From the NCBI GenBank assembly GCA_016930015.1, contig JAFGHR010000100.1, positions 1 through 46,615 of the forward strand: a stretch of DNA of 46,615 bases, in the 5' to 3' direction. The first letter of the stretch is position 1, and every line of letters begins with the position of its first letter. Both the position numbers and the translations under genes were made by a program. Below are positions 32,003 through 42,017 of this stretch, one piece after another. A model generated the notes under the pieces. That model was not told the DNA's origin, made no database searches, and was given only the letters and a program-made list of their open reading frames with translations. This DNA comes from Anaerolineae bacterium (GTDB lineage Bacteria; Chloroflexota; Anaerolineae; Aggregatilineales; Aggregatilineaceae).

Positions 32003-33298
32003 GTGAAGCTGCGTGTTATTCTTTTCCTGTTGATTGTAGCAGCGTTGGCCCTTCCAGCAGCCACCACATCAGGTCAGGATGCGGTTGAACTCCGTATCAC
32101 CTGGTACGATGATGGTAATGAAGGCGCAGTTCTGCGCGACTTGCTGGATCAATTTGAAGCAGATAACCCCGATATCAAAATCGTAATTGACACCGTGCCC
32201 TATACGACCATTCTTGAAAATTTCCCCGTTCAGTTGGCCGCTGGTGAAGGCCCAGATATCGCCCGCGTCACCGACCTGGGCGGCCTGGCCGAATACTATC
32301 TGGACATGCGTCCCTACTTGAGCGATGAAGAAATCGCCTACCTCGAAGAAAACTTTGGCCCGTTCCTGCAATGGCTGCGGCTTCCGGGCGATACCGAGGG
32401 TATCTTTGGCATCCAGAACCAGTTGACCATCACCGGCCCGTACATCAACCGCACCCTGTTCGAACAGGCCGGGGTTGATGTGCCGAGTGATGAGAATCCG
32501 GAACACACGTGGGAAGAATTCGCAGGTGCGTGCAAGGCTGTTGCCGATGAACTGGGCGACGACGTGTTTGGCCTGGCGATGGACCGCAGCGGGCACCGTT
32601 TTGCTGGCCCGGCGATTAGCATGGGCGCAAAATTCTTCGATGAAGCAGGTTATCCAGCCATGATCGATGAGGGTTTCATCGCCATGTCCGAGTTGTTCGT
32701 GAAGTGGCACGAAGACGGCACTATGCTGCGTGATACCTGGGCCGCCAACACCAGTTACGCAGGCGCGAACGAAGAATTCGCGAATGCTCAACTCGCGTGT
32801 TACATGTCCGGCACATGGCAGGTCCAGCAGTTTACCAACACCATCGGCGACGCGTTCGACTGGGAAGTTGTTCCGTTCCCGTGCGGTCCCGGCGGCTGCA
32901 CCGGCATGCCCGGCGGCGCGGCGACCGTTGCCATCAAAGATACCGAGCACCCTGAAGAAGTGGTCCGGGTGATGACCTACCTGGCCGATGAAGACGTGCT
33001 GCGCGAGTTCCACGCCCGTACACTGTTCATCCCTGCGCACAAAGGTATTGCCACCAGCGCGATCGCATGGGACACCGATCTTGAGTTGGCCAAAAAAGCG
33101 CTCAGCGACTGGAGCATCCAGGTGCCCAACATCAGCCCGATTGCTTTTGATCTCCAGGCGTACCCATTCAACCGTGTCATGTTCGACGCCACCCGCGATC
33201 GCCTGGCCCAGGTTATCGTGGGCGAACTGAGCCTTGACGATGCGATGGTGCGCATCCAGGAAGACGTTGATAAGGGCCTGGACGAGCTCGCTGAATAA
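32003..33298 (+). CDS. sugar ABC transporter substrate-binding protein
   Basis: A 431-residue extracellular solute-binding protein of the family 1 (MalE/UgpB) type. It starts at GTG with AAGGAG 8 nt upstream and carries a signal peptide (about 1-25, ending ATTSGQ) without a lipobox cysteine. Typical: ITWYDDGNEG, LLDQFEADNPDIKI, LAAGEGPDIARV, GIQNQLTITGPYINRTLFEQAG, WEEFAGACKAV, and PGGAATVAIKDTEHPEEV. It binds oligosaccharides for the two permeases that follow. Lack of a lipid anchor is odd for an organism with a single membrane; it must be held otherwise, or the envelope retains it. Ligand unknown; nearby enzymes suggest beta-glucosides or glucuronides. Confidence 0.92.
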   Translation: MKLRVILFLLIVAALALPAATTSGQDAVELRITWYDDGNEGAVLRDLLDQFEADNPDIKIVIDTVPYTTILENFPVQLAAGEGPDIARVTDLGGLAEYYLDMRPYLSDEEIAYLEENFGPFLQWLRLPGDTEGIFGIQNQLTITGPYINRTLFEQAGVDVPSDENPEHTWEEFAGACKAVADELGDDVFGLAMDRSGHRFAGPAISMGAKFFDEAGYPAMIDEGFIAMSELFVKWHEDGTMLRDTWAANTSYAGANEEFANAQLACYMSGTWQVQQFTNTIGDAFDWEVVPFPCGPGGCTGMPGGAATVAIKDTEHPEEVVRVMTYLADEDVLREFHARTLFIPAHKGIATSAIAWDTDLELAKKALSDWSIQVPNISPIAFDLQAYPFNRVMFDATRDRLAQVIVGELSLDDAMVRIQEDVDKGLDELAE

Positions 33299-33331
33299 AA
33301 CACCTGTTATTCTCGAATCCTGAATGTTCGC

Positions 33332-33375
33332 GACTACTGGCAACCTTCTTCACCATAGAGGAGATGCCAGTAGTC
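33332..33375 (+). repeat. stem-loop between binding-protein and permease genes
   Basis: Perfect 11-bp inverted repeat GACTACTGGCA / TGCCAGTAGTC with a 22-nt loop and no T run. In sugar ABC operons such hairpins often protect the binding-protein mRNA end so that it is made in excess. Confidence 0.55.
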
Positions 33376-33417
33376 TCATAAATACCTGCTTTTTATGCTT
33401 ACTACGGAGGGGGTCTT

Positions 33418-34476
33418 ATGTCCCGGATCGATGCTGCCCGCCGGGTAGGTGTTTCACCTCGTTTTTCGCGGAAAACTATCGGTGATCTGTTCGGCGACGT
33501 TTTCAGCCTGCTGTTTGGTTTCATCATGAACACCATCGATCTGGTGATAACTCCCATCCAGCGCCGGATCGGTATTCGCCGCATGGCTTACCTGTTTCTC
33601 GTGCCCAATATGCTGATCTTCAGTATTTTTGTGTTGTTCCCGATGCTGTTGAACTTTTACTATTCGGGCACGGCGGGCACCAAATTGTTCCCCGAAGATC
33701 GTACCTGGGTGGGTACCGAAAACTACCAAACGTTATTTGACTGTGAGGATTTTACAGACCCGAACTCGTGTAATGAGGATTTTTTCTGGCGTGCTGTCTC
33801 AAATACAGTTGTTTTTGTGATCTTCCAGGTCGGCGGGCTGGTCCTGCTGGCGCTGCTGACGGCGTTGATCCTGAATCGTGAGATCGCAGGACGCGGGTTT
33901 TTCCGCAGCGTGTTTTTTTATCCCGTGCTGCTTTCCCCGGTTGTGGTGGGGTTGATCTGGAAGTGGATTCTACAGCGCCACGGACTGCTGAATGGCCTGC
34001 TGGAAACGTTCGACCCGGAACGTGACGCAACCCTGTTTTTGCTGGAACGGAACTGGGCGGCATTCTGGGTTATCCTGGTTAGCATTTGGGCACAGATGGG
34101 TTTCTACACGCTGATCCTGCTGGCCGGTCTGCAATCGATTCCCGCCGTGTTGTATGAAGCCGGTCAGATCGACGGCGCGAACAACTGGCAGAGTTTCCGG
34201 CACATCACACTCCCGCTGCTCATGCCGACCATGTTTGTCGTGCTGGTTCTATCGTTGATACGCGCTGTCCAGGTGTTCGACCAGGTATTCGTGCTAACCG
34301 GCGGTGGACCAGGCACAGCGACCAAGTACATGGTGCAGTATATCTATGAAACCGGCTTTATAAACCAGATACCCCGGCGCGGCCTGGCGGCATCGGCCTC
34401 TGTGTTATTAGGCGGCGTGCTGCTGGTCTTCACACTGTTCCAACTTTGGTTGGGCCGCAAATCAGAAGTTACGTAG
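33418..34476 (+). CDS. sugar ABC transporter permease, MalF/UgpA type
   Basis: A 352-residue inner-membrane permease with about seven hydrophobic segments. The first (YLFLVPNMLIFSIFVLFP) follows a cytoplasmic N-terminus of about 58 residues that is longer than usual and contains an extra hydrophobic stretch (about 22-45). The EAA loop that contacts the ATPase reads YEAGQIDGANNWQSFRHITLPLL, with FDQVFVLTGGGP close behind. GGAGG lies before the ATG. Second gene of the importer operon. No ATPase gene is present, so a shared MsmX-like ATPase from elsewhere must power it. Confidence 0.92.
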   Translation: MSRIDAARRVGVSPRFSRKTIGDLFGDVFSLLFGFIMNTIDLVITPIQRRIGIRRMAYLFLVPNMLIFSIFVLFPMLLNFYYSGTAGTKLFPEDRTWVGTENYQTLFDCEDFTDPNSCNEDFFWRAVSNTVVFVIFQVGGLVLLALLTALILNREIAGRGFFRSVFFYPVLLSPVVVGLIWKWILQRHGLLNGLLETFDPERDATLFLLERNWAAFWVILVSIWAQMGFYTLILLAGLQSIPAVLYEAGQIDGANNWQSFRHITLPLLMPTMFVVLVLSLIRAVQVFDQVFVLTGGGPGTATKYMVQYIYETGFINQIPRRGLAASASVLLGGVLLVFTLFQLWLGRKSEVT

Positions 34477-34507
34477 AACCGCCTACCCGCCCGAAGGAAA
34501 CTAACTT

Positions 34508-35587
34508 ATGGAAACTATTCGTAACTTTTTAATCCGTAAACGCGGGGGCAGCCGGGTTGATCTCACCGACTTCCTGACGTATCTCTACCTGGGAGCGGGC
34601 ACGCTGGTTATGTTTGGTCCCGTGGTGTGGGTTGCGATTTCATCGTTCAAAACCCAGGCCCAGTTGATCGAGTTCCCGCCCCGTTTTTTGCCCTATGCGC
34701 AAGAAACGATCGAAATCGCGGGTTATGACGAGCCGCTCCCCCTGTTTCTGGTGACCGTAAACGGCGAAGAACGTGAACTGGCCCAGGTGCGACGTGTCGG
34801 GATCGAAGCCCAGATGATCGACCCGGAAATCCCGCTTGCGAAACCTGGGCGTCCCTCACAAGATGAGGTTATCAAGGTCAATATTGATGATCGTAAAAAA
34901 GTCGAAAAGGTGAAGCTGGCGTTAGAAAACTATGAAGACCCGCTGGAAAAGTTCAAGTTTGCCACTTATCTGAAAAACAGCGTGATCGTAACCACGGTCG
35001 CGACCATCATCACCCTGATCATCAACAGTATGGCCGCGTTTGCGCTCAGCAAATATAAGTTCTTTGGCCGTGATGCCATTTTTGTCACGATCATCGCCAC
35101 GCTCATGATCCCGATTTCGGTGATCCTGGTGCCGGTATTTTTGGTGATCACCAGGCTGAACATGAACAATACCCTGTGGGGCGTGATCATCCCCGGTGCG
35201 GCAACACCAACCGGCGTTTTTCTGCTGCGCCAGTATATGCTCACGATCCCCGATGATCTGGTGGACGCAGCCCGCATCGATGGCGCGTCCGAATGGCGCA
35301 TCTACTGGCAGATCATTCTGCCCCTGGCGTGTCCGGCCCTGGCTGTGCTGGCGATCTTCTCGGTGATGTGGCGCTGGAACGACTTCTTATGGCCGCTCAT
35401 CGTACTCAGCCGCAGCGAGCTGTTTACCCTGCAAGTCGGGCTGAACGCCTTCCAGGGTGAATTACAAATTCAGTGGCACTACGTGCTGGCTATGACCGTG
35501 CTCACGCTGCTGCCGGTCACGATGGTGTTTGCGTTTTTGCAGCATTTCATCACCAGCGGCATTGCGACGACCGGTATGAAAGGTTAA
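34508..35587 (+). CDS. sugar ABC transporter permease, MalG/UgpE type
   Basis: A 359-residue permease with the EAA loop DAARIDGASEWRIYWQIILPL and the C-terminal family end FLQHFITSGIATTGMKG. After the first membrane segment and the usual PPRFLP there are about 95 mostly charged residues (EIAGYDEPLPLFLVTVNGEE onward to EKFKFATYLKNS) where most relatives have about 20. This extracytoplasmic insert contains short beta-like and coiled stretches and may contact the binding protein. It closes the operon; a terminator follows. Confidence 0.92.
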   Translation: METIRNFLIRKRGGSRVDLTDFLTYLYLGAGTLVMFGPVVWVAISSFKTQAQLIEFPPRFLPYAQETIEIAGYDEPLPLFLVTVNGEERELAQVRRVGIEAQMIDPEIPLAKPGRPSQDEVIKVNIDDRKKVEKVKLALENYEDPLEKFKFATYLKNSVIVTTVATIITLIINSMAAFALSKYKFFGRDAIFVTIIATLMIPISVILVPVFLVITRLNMNNTLWGVIIPGAATPTGVFLLRQYMLTIPDDLVDAARIDGASEWRIYWQIILPLACPALAVLAIFSVMWRWNDFLWPLIVLSRSELFTLQVGLNAFQGELQIQWHYVLAMTVLTLLPVTMVFAFLQHFITSGIATTGMKG

Positions 35588-35596
35588 CCGGGCTGA

Positions 35597-35640
35597 CAAA
35601 AAAGGGCACGACGGAAACGGTTTTCCTGTGCTCCTTTTGA
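35597..35640 (+). terminator. Rho-independent terminator of the ABC operon
   Basis: AAAAGG-GCAC...GTGC-T-CCTTTT with one bulge and inner GGAAA/TTTCC pairs, ending in CTTTTGAT. It lies 10 bp after the permease stop. Confidence 0.65.
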
Positions 35641-35730
35641 TAAACGTAATGACCAATCCCTTACGATGACCATCACGATAAAAATGGGTATGGTCCGTTT
35701 CGCCCAGCCGCGTACCCTGCTGATTACGAT

Positions 35731-36366
35731 TTATTCACCGTGATGCTGAGCGTGAAACTCCTCTATTGCCTGCTGCGACAGCTCATGTTCGCCCATCGCC
35801 ATGATCAACTCCAGCGGCAGAGTCACATGCTGCGCCCCGGCCAGCATGACGGCAACGGCTTCATCAACCGATTTGATGCTGGCGGCCAGAATCTCGGTTT
35901 GCGTGTTTTCGAGAAGGCGGGCGATATCGCGCACCACGTCCAGACTGCCGCCCACATGCTGCGTCAGGCGGCTGATATAGGGGGCTACAAAACTGGCTTC
36001 CACCTGGGCAGCCAGGTATGCCTGGGCCGGACTCGCAACCGCCGTTACAGCACACTCGATCCCGGCAGCCACCAACCGCGCCGTCATCGCCAGGTTCTGA
36101 GTTGTGGCCGGCACTTTGATGATCACTCTGTCGGGACGGATGCGGTGCGCTTCCCAGGCCTGGTCAAACCGTTTCTCGACCGTATCGGCTGTCACCTGGT
36201 AAAACACGTGCCCGTCAAACAGCTCGACCAACTCACTCAACACGTCTAATCCAGAGCGCCCTGAGCGCGCGATCAACGTGGGATTGGTTGTCACTGCCTT
36301 CACAAAACCAAGTTCCTGTGCACGCCGGACGTCGTCCGGATTGGCTGAATCAAGGAAAATGCCCAT
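35731..36366 (-). CDS. fructose-6-phosphate aldolase/transaldolase-like (TalC type)
   Basis: A 211-residue member of the small transaldolase family. Typical: MGIFLDSANPDDVRRA (Asp6), AVTTNPTLIA (Asn28), and the Schiff-base Lys in VIIKVPAT (Lys84), followed by CAVTAVASPAQAYLAA and PYISRL. Enzymes of this size act as fructose-6-phosphate aldolase or as true transaldolase; sequence alone does not decide. GGAGG lies 7 nt before the ATG. It is 72 bp downstream of the beta-glucuronidase-like gene and may be the third gene of that operon. Confidence 0.9.
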   Translation of the reverse strand: MGIFLDSANPDDVRRAQELGFVKAVTTNPTLIARSGRSGLDVLSELVELFDGHVFYQVTADTVEKRFDQAWEAHRIRPDRVIIKVPATTQNLAMTARLVAAGIECAVTAVASPAQAYLAAQVEASFVAPYISRLTQHVGGSLDVVRDIARLLENTQTEILAASIKSVDEAVAVMLAGAQHVTLPLELIMAMGEHELSQQAIEEFHAQHHGE

Positions 36367-36438
36367 ACAAATGCCTCCACCACACCTGGCCCCGATTAAC
36401 GCGGATCACTATTACACCAGCAGGATCACAAATACTTG

Positions 36439-38184
36439 TTACTTGTCCCCCCGCCACAAGTCCCGCAGCCGGTGCGCTGCCAGTTTTGGGCGCCGGTCAC
36501 GCGTAAAAACACCCTTGTAGTTCATCGCCCCTACGCGCTGCACGGACTGCCCGGTCTTGAAGTCGCACATGTTCCAGACATGCTGACCGACCACATAAGG
36601 CCGGGCATCCAGAACCCTGATAAACCCGGCCAGCATCTCGGCCTGATATTCCTCGGAAAACATCTCCGGCGGATCGGCATGCATACCGGGGATCGTATCG
36701 GCGCCAAACTCGCACAGGATCACCGGGCGCGGGTACTGCTCATAAATCGCATCCAGGTTGTCGGCCAGATGTGAAAAACCGGCTTCTAGCTGGCCCACCT
36801 CAGTGTACCAGCCATCGTACCGGTTCAGGCAGATCACGTCACAGAACTCAAGGGTGGGATCAATTTCTTCCATAGCCTGGCTCACGAACGTCACCGGGCG
36901 CGTAAAGTCAAGCGAACGCGCCAGATCAAACGCGTCCTGAAAACTTTGCAAAGCGGGCGGGCGCTTGTTGTGCGGCTCGTTAGCCAGGCTCCACATAATC
37001 ACTGACGGGTGATTCTTGTCGCGGTCGATCAGCTCGCGGATCTGCTGGTGCCACACGGCTGTTCGCCTGGAAAGCCCGTCCTGGTGGAAGAACAACCCGA
37101 CGGCAGGTGTTTCGTCGATCACCAAAACGCCTAACCGGTCCGCCAGGGCCATCATCTGCTCGGAGTACGGATAATGGCTGGTACGGAACGAATTGGCCCC
37201 AATCCAACGCATGAGATCGTAATCCTTGACAATGGTCACTGGCAGATAACCGCGCCCGGTCAGCGCAAAATCTTCATGACGGCCAAACCCGCGTAAATAC
37301 ACCGGCTCGCCATTGAGCAGCAACTGATCCCCATCAACGGCGACCGTGCGGATACCAACCGGCAGTGTGTACCGGTCGATCACCTGCCCGCCGCTGATTT
37401 GTTCTACGACCAGGGTGTACAGGCACGGCGCCGCCGGTGACCAGCGTTTTGCATCAGAAACCGTTAACGTCACCTCGGCCATACCCGCTTGAATAACAAC
37501 CTCTTCCTCCACGACAGTGTCATAGCCGGACAGCGTAAAACGCGCTACAGCCGGATCGCCGGATGGACACGCCAGCGAAATGTGTACGTGTCCGCGAGCG
37601 CCGTCAATGTCCGTGGTGACCGTCAGATCGCGGATTGCCTGATGCGGCACCGCGTAAAGCTGCACCGGGCGGTGAATCCCGCAGTAGGGGAAAAAGTCAA
37701 AATTGGCCGGTGGATATTCCAGGTTGCTAAAACTATCCTTTGGATTCCGGCCAACGGCGCCGGGCGGCACACGATCCGGCGCCAGTTCGCCGTTGACACG
37801 CACAACCAGGCGGTTGTTTTCCGGTTGGACATGGCCGGTTATATCAAACTCAAACGGCAGATGGCCGCCTTCGTGCTGGCCGATCCTGGTCCCGTTCAGC
37901 CACACATCCGCCAGGTAATTCACCGAGCCAAAGCGCACAACAACACGTTTGCCGTCCCAGCCCCAGGGTCGATCAAAATAAGTCTGGTACCAGCCATCGC
38001 CCAGGTAATCGCGCAGATCAGCATACTGGTCATTCCAACTGGCGGGCACGGCCAGCGGGCGGCTGTCCGGCACGCCATCGGCCCAGCCGTCGTGTTCACC
38101 GACTTTGCCCGGATCGGGCCGGAAGTCCCAAAAACCGGATAGATCAACAACCTGGCGATATGGATTTGACTGCGGAAATAACAT
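36439..38184 (-). CDS. glycoside hydrolase family 2, probable beta-glucuronidase
   Basis: A 581-residue GH2 enzyme without signal peptide. Jelly-roll domain (about 1-180, with FGSVNYLADVWLNG and EGGHLPFEFDI), Ig-like domain (about 183-280), TIM barrel (about 282-581). Acid/base Glu403 in SLANEPHN and nucleophile Glu492 in LCEFGADT. Near the end VGAMNYKGVFTRDRRPK holds the N-x-K pair (Asn555, Lys557) that in E. coli UidA contacts the glucuronic acid carboxylate, so uronide specificity is likely. It is codirectional with the GH1 gene 84 bp upstream. Cytosolic action on imported disaccharides is expected. Confidence 0.9.
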   Translation of the reverse strand: MLFPQSNPYRQVVDLSGFWDFRPDPGKVGEHDGWADGVPDSRPLAVPASWNDQYADLRDYLGDGWYQTYFDRPWGWDGKRVVVRFGSVNYLADVWLNGTRIGQHEGGHLPFEFDITGHVQPENNRLVVRVNGELAPDRVPPGAVGRNPKDSFSNLEYPPANFDFFPYCGIHRPVQLYAVPHQAIRDLTVTTDIDGARGHVHISLACPSGDPAVARFTLSGYDTVVEEEVVIQAGMAEVTLTVSDAKRWSPAAPCLYTLVVEQISGGQVIDRYTLPVGIRTVAVDGDQLLLNGEPVYLRGFGRHEDFALTGRGYLPVTIVKDYDLMRWIGANSFRTSHYPYSEQMMALADRLGVLVIDETPAVGLFFHQDGLSRRTAVWHQQIRELIDRDKNHPSVIMWSLANEPHNKRPPALQSFQDAFDLARSLDFTRPVTFVSQAMEEIDPTLEFCDVICLNRYDGWYTEVGQLEAGFSHLADNLDAIYEQYPRPVILCEFGADTIPGMHADPPEMFSEEYQAEMLAGFIRVLDARPYVVGQHVWNMCDFKTGQSVQRVGAMNYKGVFTRDRRPKLAAHRLRDLWRGDK

Positions 38185-38268
38185 GTTTTGTCTCTTTTCG
38201 CGACCGCTAGGTTATGTGGATATGCGTTCTCACATACACGTTGACTCAGGCGGAAAAACCAACCCAAC

Positions 38269-39630
<1,362 letters not shown>

Positions 39631-39650
39631 TCAATAGGCAGTCAATCATC

Positions 39651-39724
39651 AAAAAAACAAAAACCGCACGCAAACACGGCAGATGTTGGCTGGCCAACAT
39701 CATGATTCACCATAATCGTGCGGT
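39651..39724 (-). promoter_or_regulatory. terminator-like leader structure upstream of the beta-glucosidase gene
   Basis: In the minus-strand RNA ACCGCACG (39724-39717) pairs with CGUGCGGU (39670-39663). Between them GAUGUUGGC-CA-GCCAACAUC (39701-39682) is a perfect 9-bp hairpin. UUUUUGUUUUUUU follows directly, ending about 32 nt before the start codon. This has every part of an intrinsic terminator, yet it lies inside the leader. A GUUGCCAAC stretch upstream (about 39768-39760) could pair with the inner GUUGGC as an alternative fold. A TTGACA at 39731-39726 might be a second promoter. Confidence 0.65.
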
Positions 39725-39805
39725 ATGTCAACGTTCCGGTGTGCCATAAAAATTCAGAGGTTGGCAACTCCGCAAGCAACTACAAACAGCCAGTTGAGTT
39801 AAACG

Positions 39806-39856
39806 GTTACGTTCGTAACATGTTGGGAGTATAGGAATAAAGAACTTGTCTGTCAA
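39806..39856 (-). promoter_or_regulatory. sigma70 promoter with LacI-type operator before the beta-glucosidase operon
   Basis: Minus-strand TTGACA (39856-39851), a 17-bp spacer and TATACT (39833-39828), close to consensus. Directly downstream, where the start site should be, lies GTTACG-AA-CGTAAC (39819-39806), a perfect 6-bp inverted repeat placed to block initiation. LacI-family repressors use sites of this form; none is encoded in the window. Confidence 0.75.
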
Positions 39857-39899
39857 GCAAAAAACCAGGGGGAAATACCATGCATTAGCCGGTCCAACA

Positions 39900-39928
39900 A
39901 CGCCCCGGCCAACACATGACCGGGGCGT
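39900..39928 (-). terminator. hairpin behind pepF
   Basis: Perfect 9-bp GC-rich stem ACGCCCCGG / CCGGGGCGT with an 11-nt loop, 42 bp after the pepF stop. The T run is poor (TTGTTGG). Confidence 0.55.
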
Positions 39929-39969
39929 ATCGGGTATGGATAACTGAACAATGCAGCTGGCTGTCGTTG

Positions 39970-41760
39970 TTATGACGTCTGTTCGACCAGTTCTTCGGCC
40001 TGGTTCACCATGATATCAATCTCGCCAAGTCCCTCTTGCCAGAACGTGGGATCGGTGAGATCAACACCCATCGGCGCCAGCACCTTTTCGGGCCAATCCG
40101 AACCACCCGCGCGCAGCACGTCGAGGTAACGCGGCGCAAACGAATCGCCTTCTTTACGATAACGAGCAAACAGCGCCATCACCAGCAGTTCGCCAAAGGC
40201 ATAAGCGTAAACATAACCGGGTGTATGCAGGAAGTGGGGAATATAACTCCACCACACACGGTAGTTTTCGGACATGGTGACACTGTCGATAAACATATCC
40301 TGCTGCGTTTTTATCCAGATTTCGCCGAGGCGGTCGCTGGGAAGTTCGCCTTCTTCACGGCGAGCGACGTGCATACCGTGCTCAAAACGATTCATCGACA
40401 CCTGGCGGAAAACGGTCGCAAACGTATCCTCGATCTTGTGGGCCAGCAGCGCCAAGCGCACATTCGGATCGGATTCCTGATTCATCATATCGGTGAAAAC
40501 CAGCATTTCGCCAAAGGTTGAGGCCATCTCCGCCGTTGTGAGCGGTGTATGCGCCTGGAGCATGCCTTGTTCGCGTGAAAGATACTGGTGGATACCGTGG
40601 CCCAACTCGTGTGCAAGCGTCATCACATCACGTGCGGCCCCGGTGAAATTCATGAATACATACGGGTGCACCGACGGTATCGTGCTGGCGCTGTATGCAC
40701 CGCCGCGTTTGCCGGGTTTGAGCGCGGCATCGATCCACGAGTGATCAAAAAACTGCTCTGCGATCTCGACTGCCTGGGGATGGAATGCGGCATACGCGTC
40801 AAGTACCATGCGGCGGGCTTTGTCCCAGGTATAGTGTCCTTCGGCGGCGGGCAGCGGCGCGTAACGATCATAGTCGTACAGCGTATCCAGGCCGAGCAAG
40901 CCACGCTTGAGCGTGTAATAACGCGCCACAATGTCATACCGCGATGTCACGGCCTCAATCAGCGCATCCACAACATCATCGCTGACTTCGTTGGACAGGT
41001 TGCGCGACGATACCCAGGTCGGATAACTGCGCAGCCGGTCGTCGGATGCTTTTTCAGCGGCCAGCGTATTAAAGACGTAGGTCAGCGTTGGCAGATTACT
41101 TTGGAGCACCTGCGTCACCGAATCCGCTGCCCCTTTTCGCACATCACGGTCGCCAACGTACAACTTAGCCAGGATTTCAGACTGTGTCAGTTCTTGACCA
41201 TCATACGGGTACCGCATATTGCCCATAAGCTGGGAGAAAAAACGTGTCCAGGCTTCGCGCCCGGTAACCGCTTTTTCGGACAGGATTTTTTCTTCCGGCT
41301 CGCTCAAAACATGAGGCTGGTAACGCCGTGAGGCTTCCATCCAATGTTTATAATGGGCCAGCACCGGGTGATCGATCATTTTTGCGGCGTAGTCATCTGG
41401 CGCGTTGACCCACTCCAGGTCAAAAAACACAAGCTGCTGTTCGAGCTGTGATGACCACTCGGTGATCTTTTGTAAGATGGCGCCATACTCCTGGTTTCCG
41501 GTATCGGTGGACCACAGCAGGTGGACAAATGACGCCAGACGATGCGCCATCTCGATGATATTTTCATATTCGGCAACGGCTTCGTACAACTCCTCCTCAT
41601 CAAGTGATGCCAGTTTGTCACGGTACGCCGCCGATAATTTTTCGGCTCGCTTATTCGCGAGCTTGATATCGTCATCGAGTTTCGGATCGTCGATCCCGGC
41701 ATACAGATCGCTCAGATCCCATACAACTTCTTCAGCTCCGGTCAGTTTTGTTTCAACCAT
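39970..41760 (-). CDS. pepF: oligoendopeptidase F (M3B metallopeptidase)
   Basis: A 596-residue cytosolic zinc peptidase that cuts short peptides. The zinc motif HELGHG is at 384-389, preceded by the family stretch KPGKRGGAYSAS and followed by STFGEMLVFTDMM containing the third ligand Glu. The C-terminal LHTPGYVYAYAFGELLVMALF is also typical of the PepF/PZ-peptidase group. Length is normal (about 600). GGAG lies 7 nt before the ATG. It has its own hairpin downstream and is probably monocistronic; its neighbours do not suggest a specific pathway. Confidence 0.95.
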   Translation of the reverse strand: MVETKLTGAEEVVWDLSDLYAGIDDPKLDDDIKLANKRAEKLSAAYRDKLASLDEEELYEAVAEYENIIEMAHRLASFVHLLWSTDTGNQEYGAILQKITEWSSQLEQQLVFFDLEWVNAPDDYAAKMIDHPVLAHYKHWMEASRRYQPHVLSEPEEKILSEKAVTGREAWTRFFSQLMGNMRYPYDGQELTQSEILAKLYVGDRDVRKGAADSVTQVLQSNLPTLTYVFNTLAAEKASDDRLRSYPTWVSSRNLSNEVSDDVVDALIEAVTSRYDIVARYYTLKRGLLGLDTLYDYDRYAPLPAAEGHYTWDKARRMVLDAYAAFHPQAVEIAEQFFDHSWIDAALKPGKRGGAYSASTIPSVHPYVFMNFTGAARDVMTLAHELGHGIHQYLSREQGMLQAHTPLTTAEMASTFGEMLVFTDMMNQESDPNVRLALLAHKIEDTFATVFRQVSMNRFEHGMHVARREEGELPSDRLGEIWIKTQQDMFIDSVTMSENYRVWWSYIPHFLHTPGYVYAYAFGELLVMALFARYRKEGDSFAPRYLDVLRAGGSDWPEKVLAPMGVDLTDPTFWQEGLGEIDIMVNQAEELVEQTS

Positions 41761-41889
41761 TCAATTCTCCACACAAAAGGTATTGGTTCTTGCCTGCGCG
41801 ATATGATGGTAAAGGATAACAAAAAGACACGCCATTTGCACGAATTGGCAGCTAAATCACCATAACACAGAAGCGCCTTCCGTTTGATC

Positions 41890-41907
41890 CCGTGAGTGTG
41901 CTCACGG
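41890..41907. repeat. small palindrome in the pepF / aldo-keto reductase divergent gap
   Basis: CCGTGAG-TGTG-CTCACGG is a perfect 7-bp stem with a 4-nt loop, in the 257-bp gap between divergent genes (41761-42017). It could be an operator for either. I see no other clear element in the gap. Confidence 0.35.
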
Positions 41908-42017
41908 TTCATACGATCATCAATTGCCAATAAAGCACAGCGGTACGACAATATCAACTATGAATGATTAACATTTTGGGGTCCAAAACAGGCCCGAATT
42001 TTAAGGAGGATGGAAGT

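Noticed and set aside
32069..33343. 424-codon open frame antisense to the binding-protein gene
   Set aside because: The plus strand encodes a clear family 1 binding protein with signal peptide and ribosome site. The antisense frame has no recognisable motif or start context and reflects codon bias.
40588..41331. 247-codon plus-strand frame inside pepF
   Set aside because: It lies wholly within a recognised M3B peptidase gene on the other strand and has no family features.
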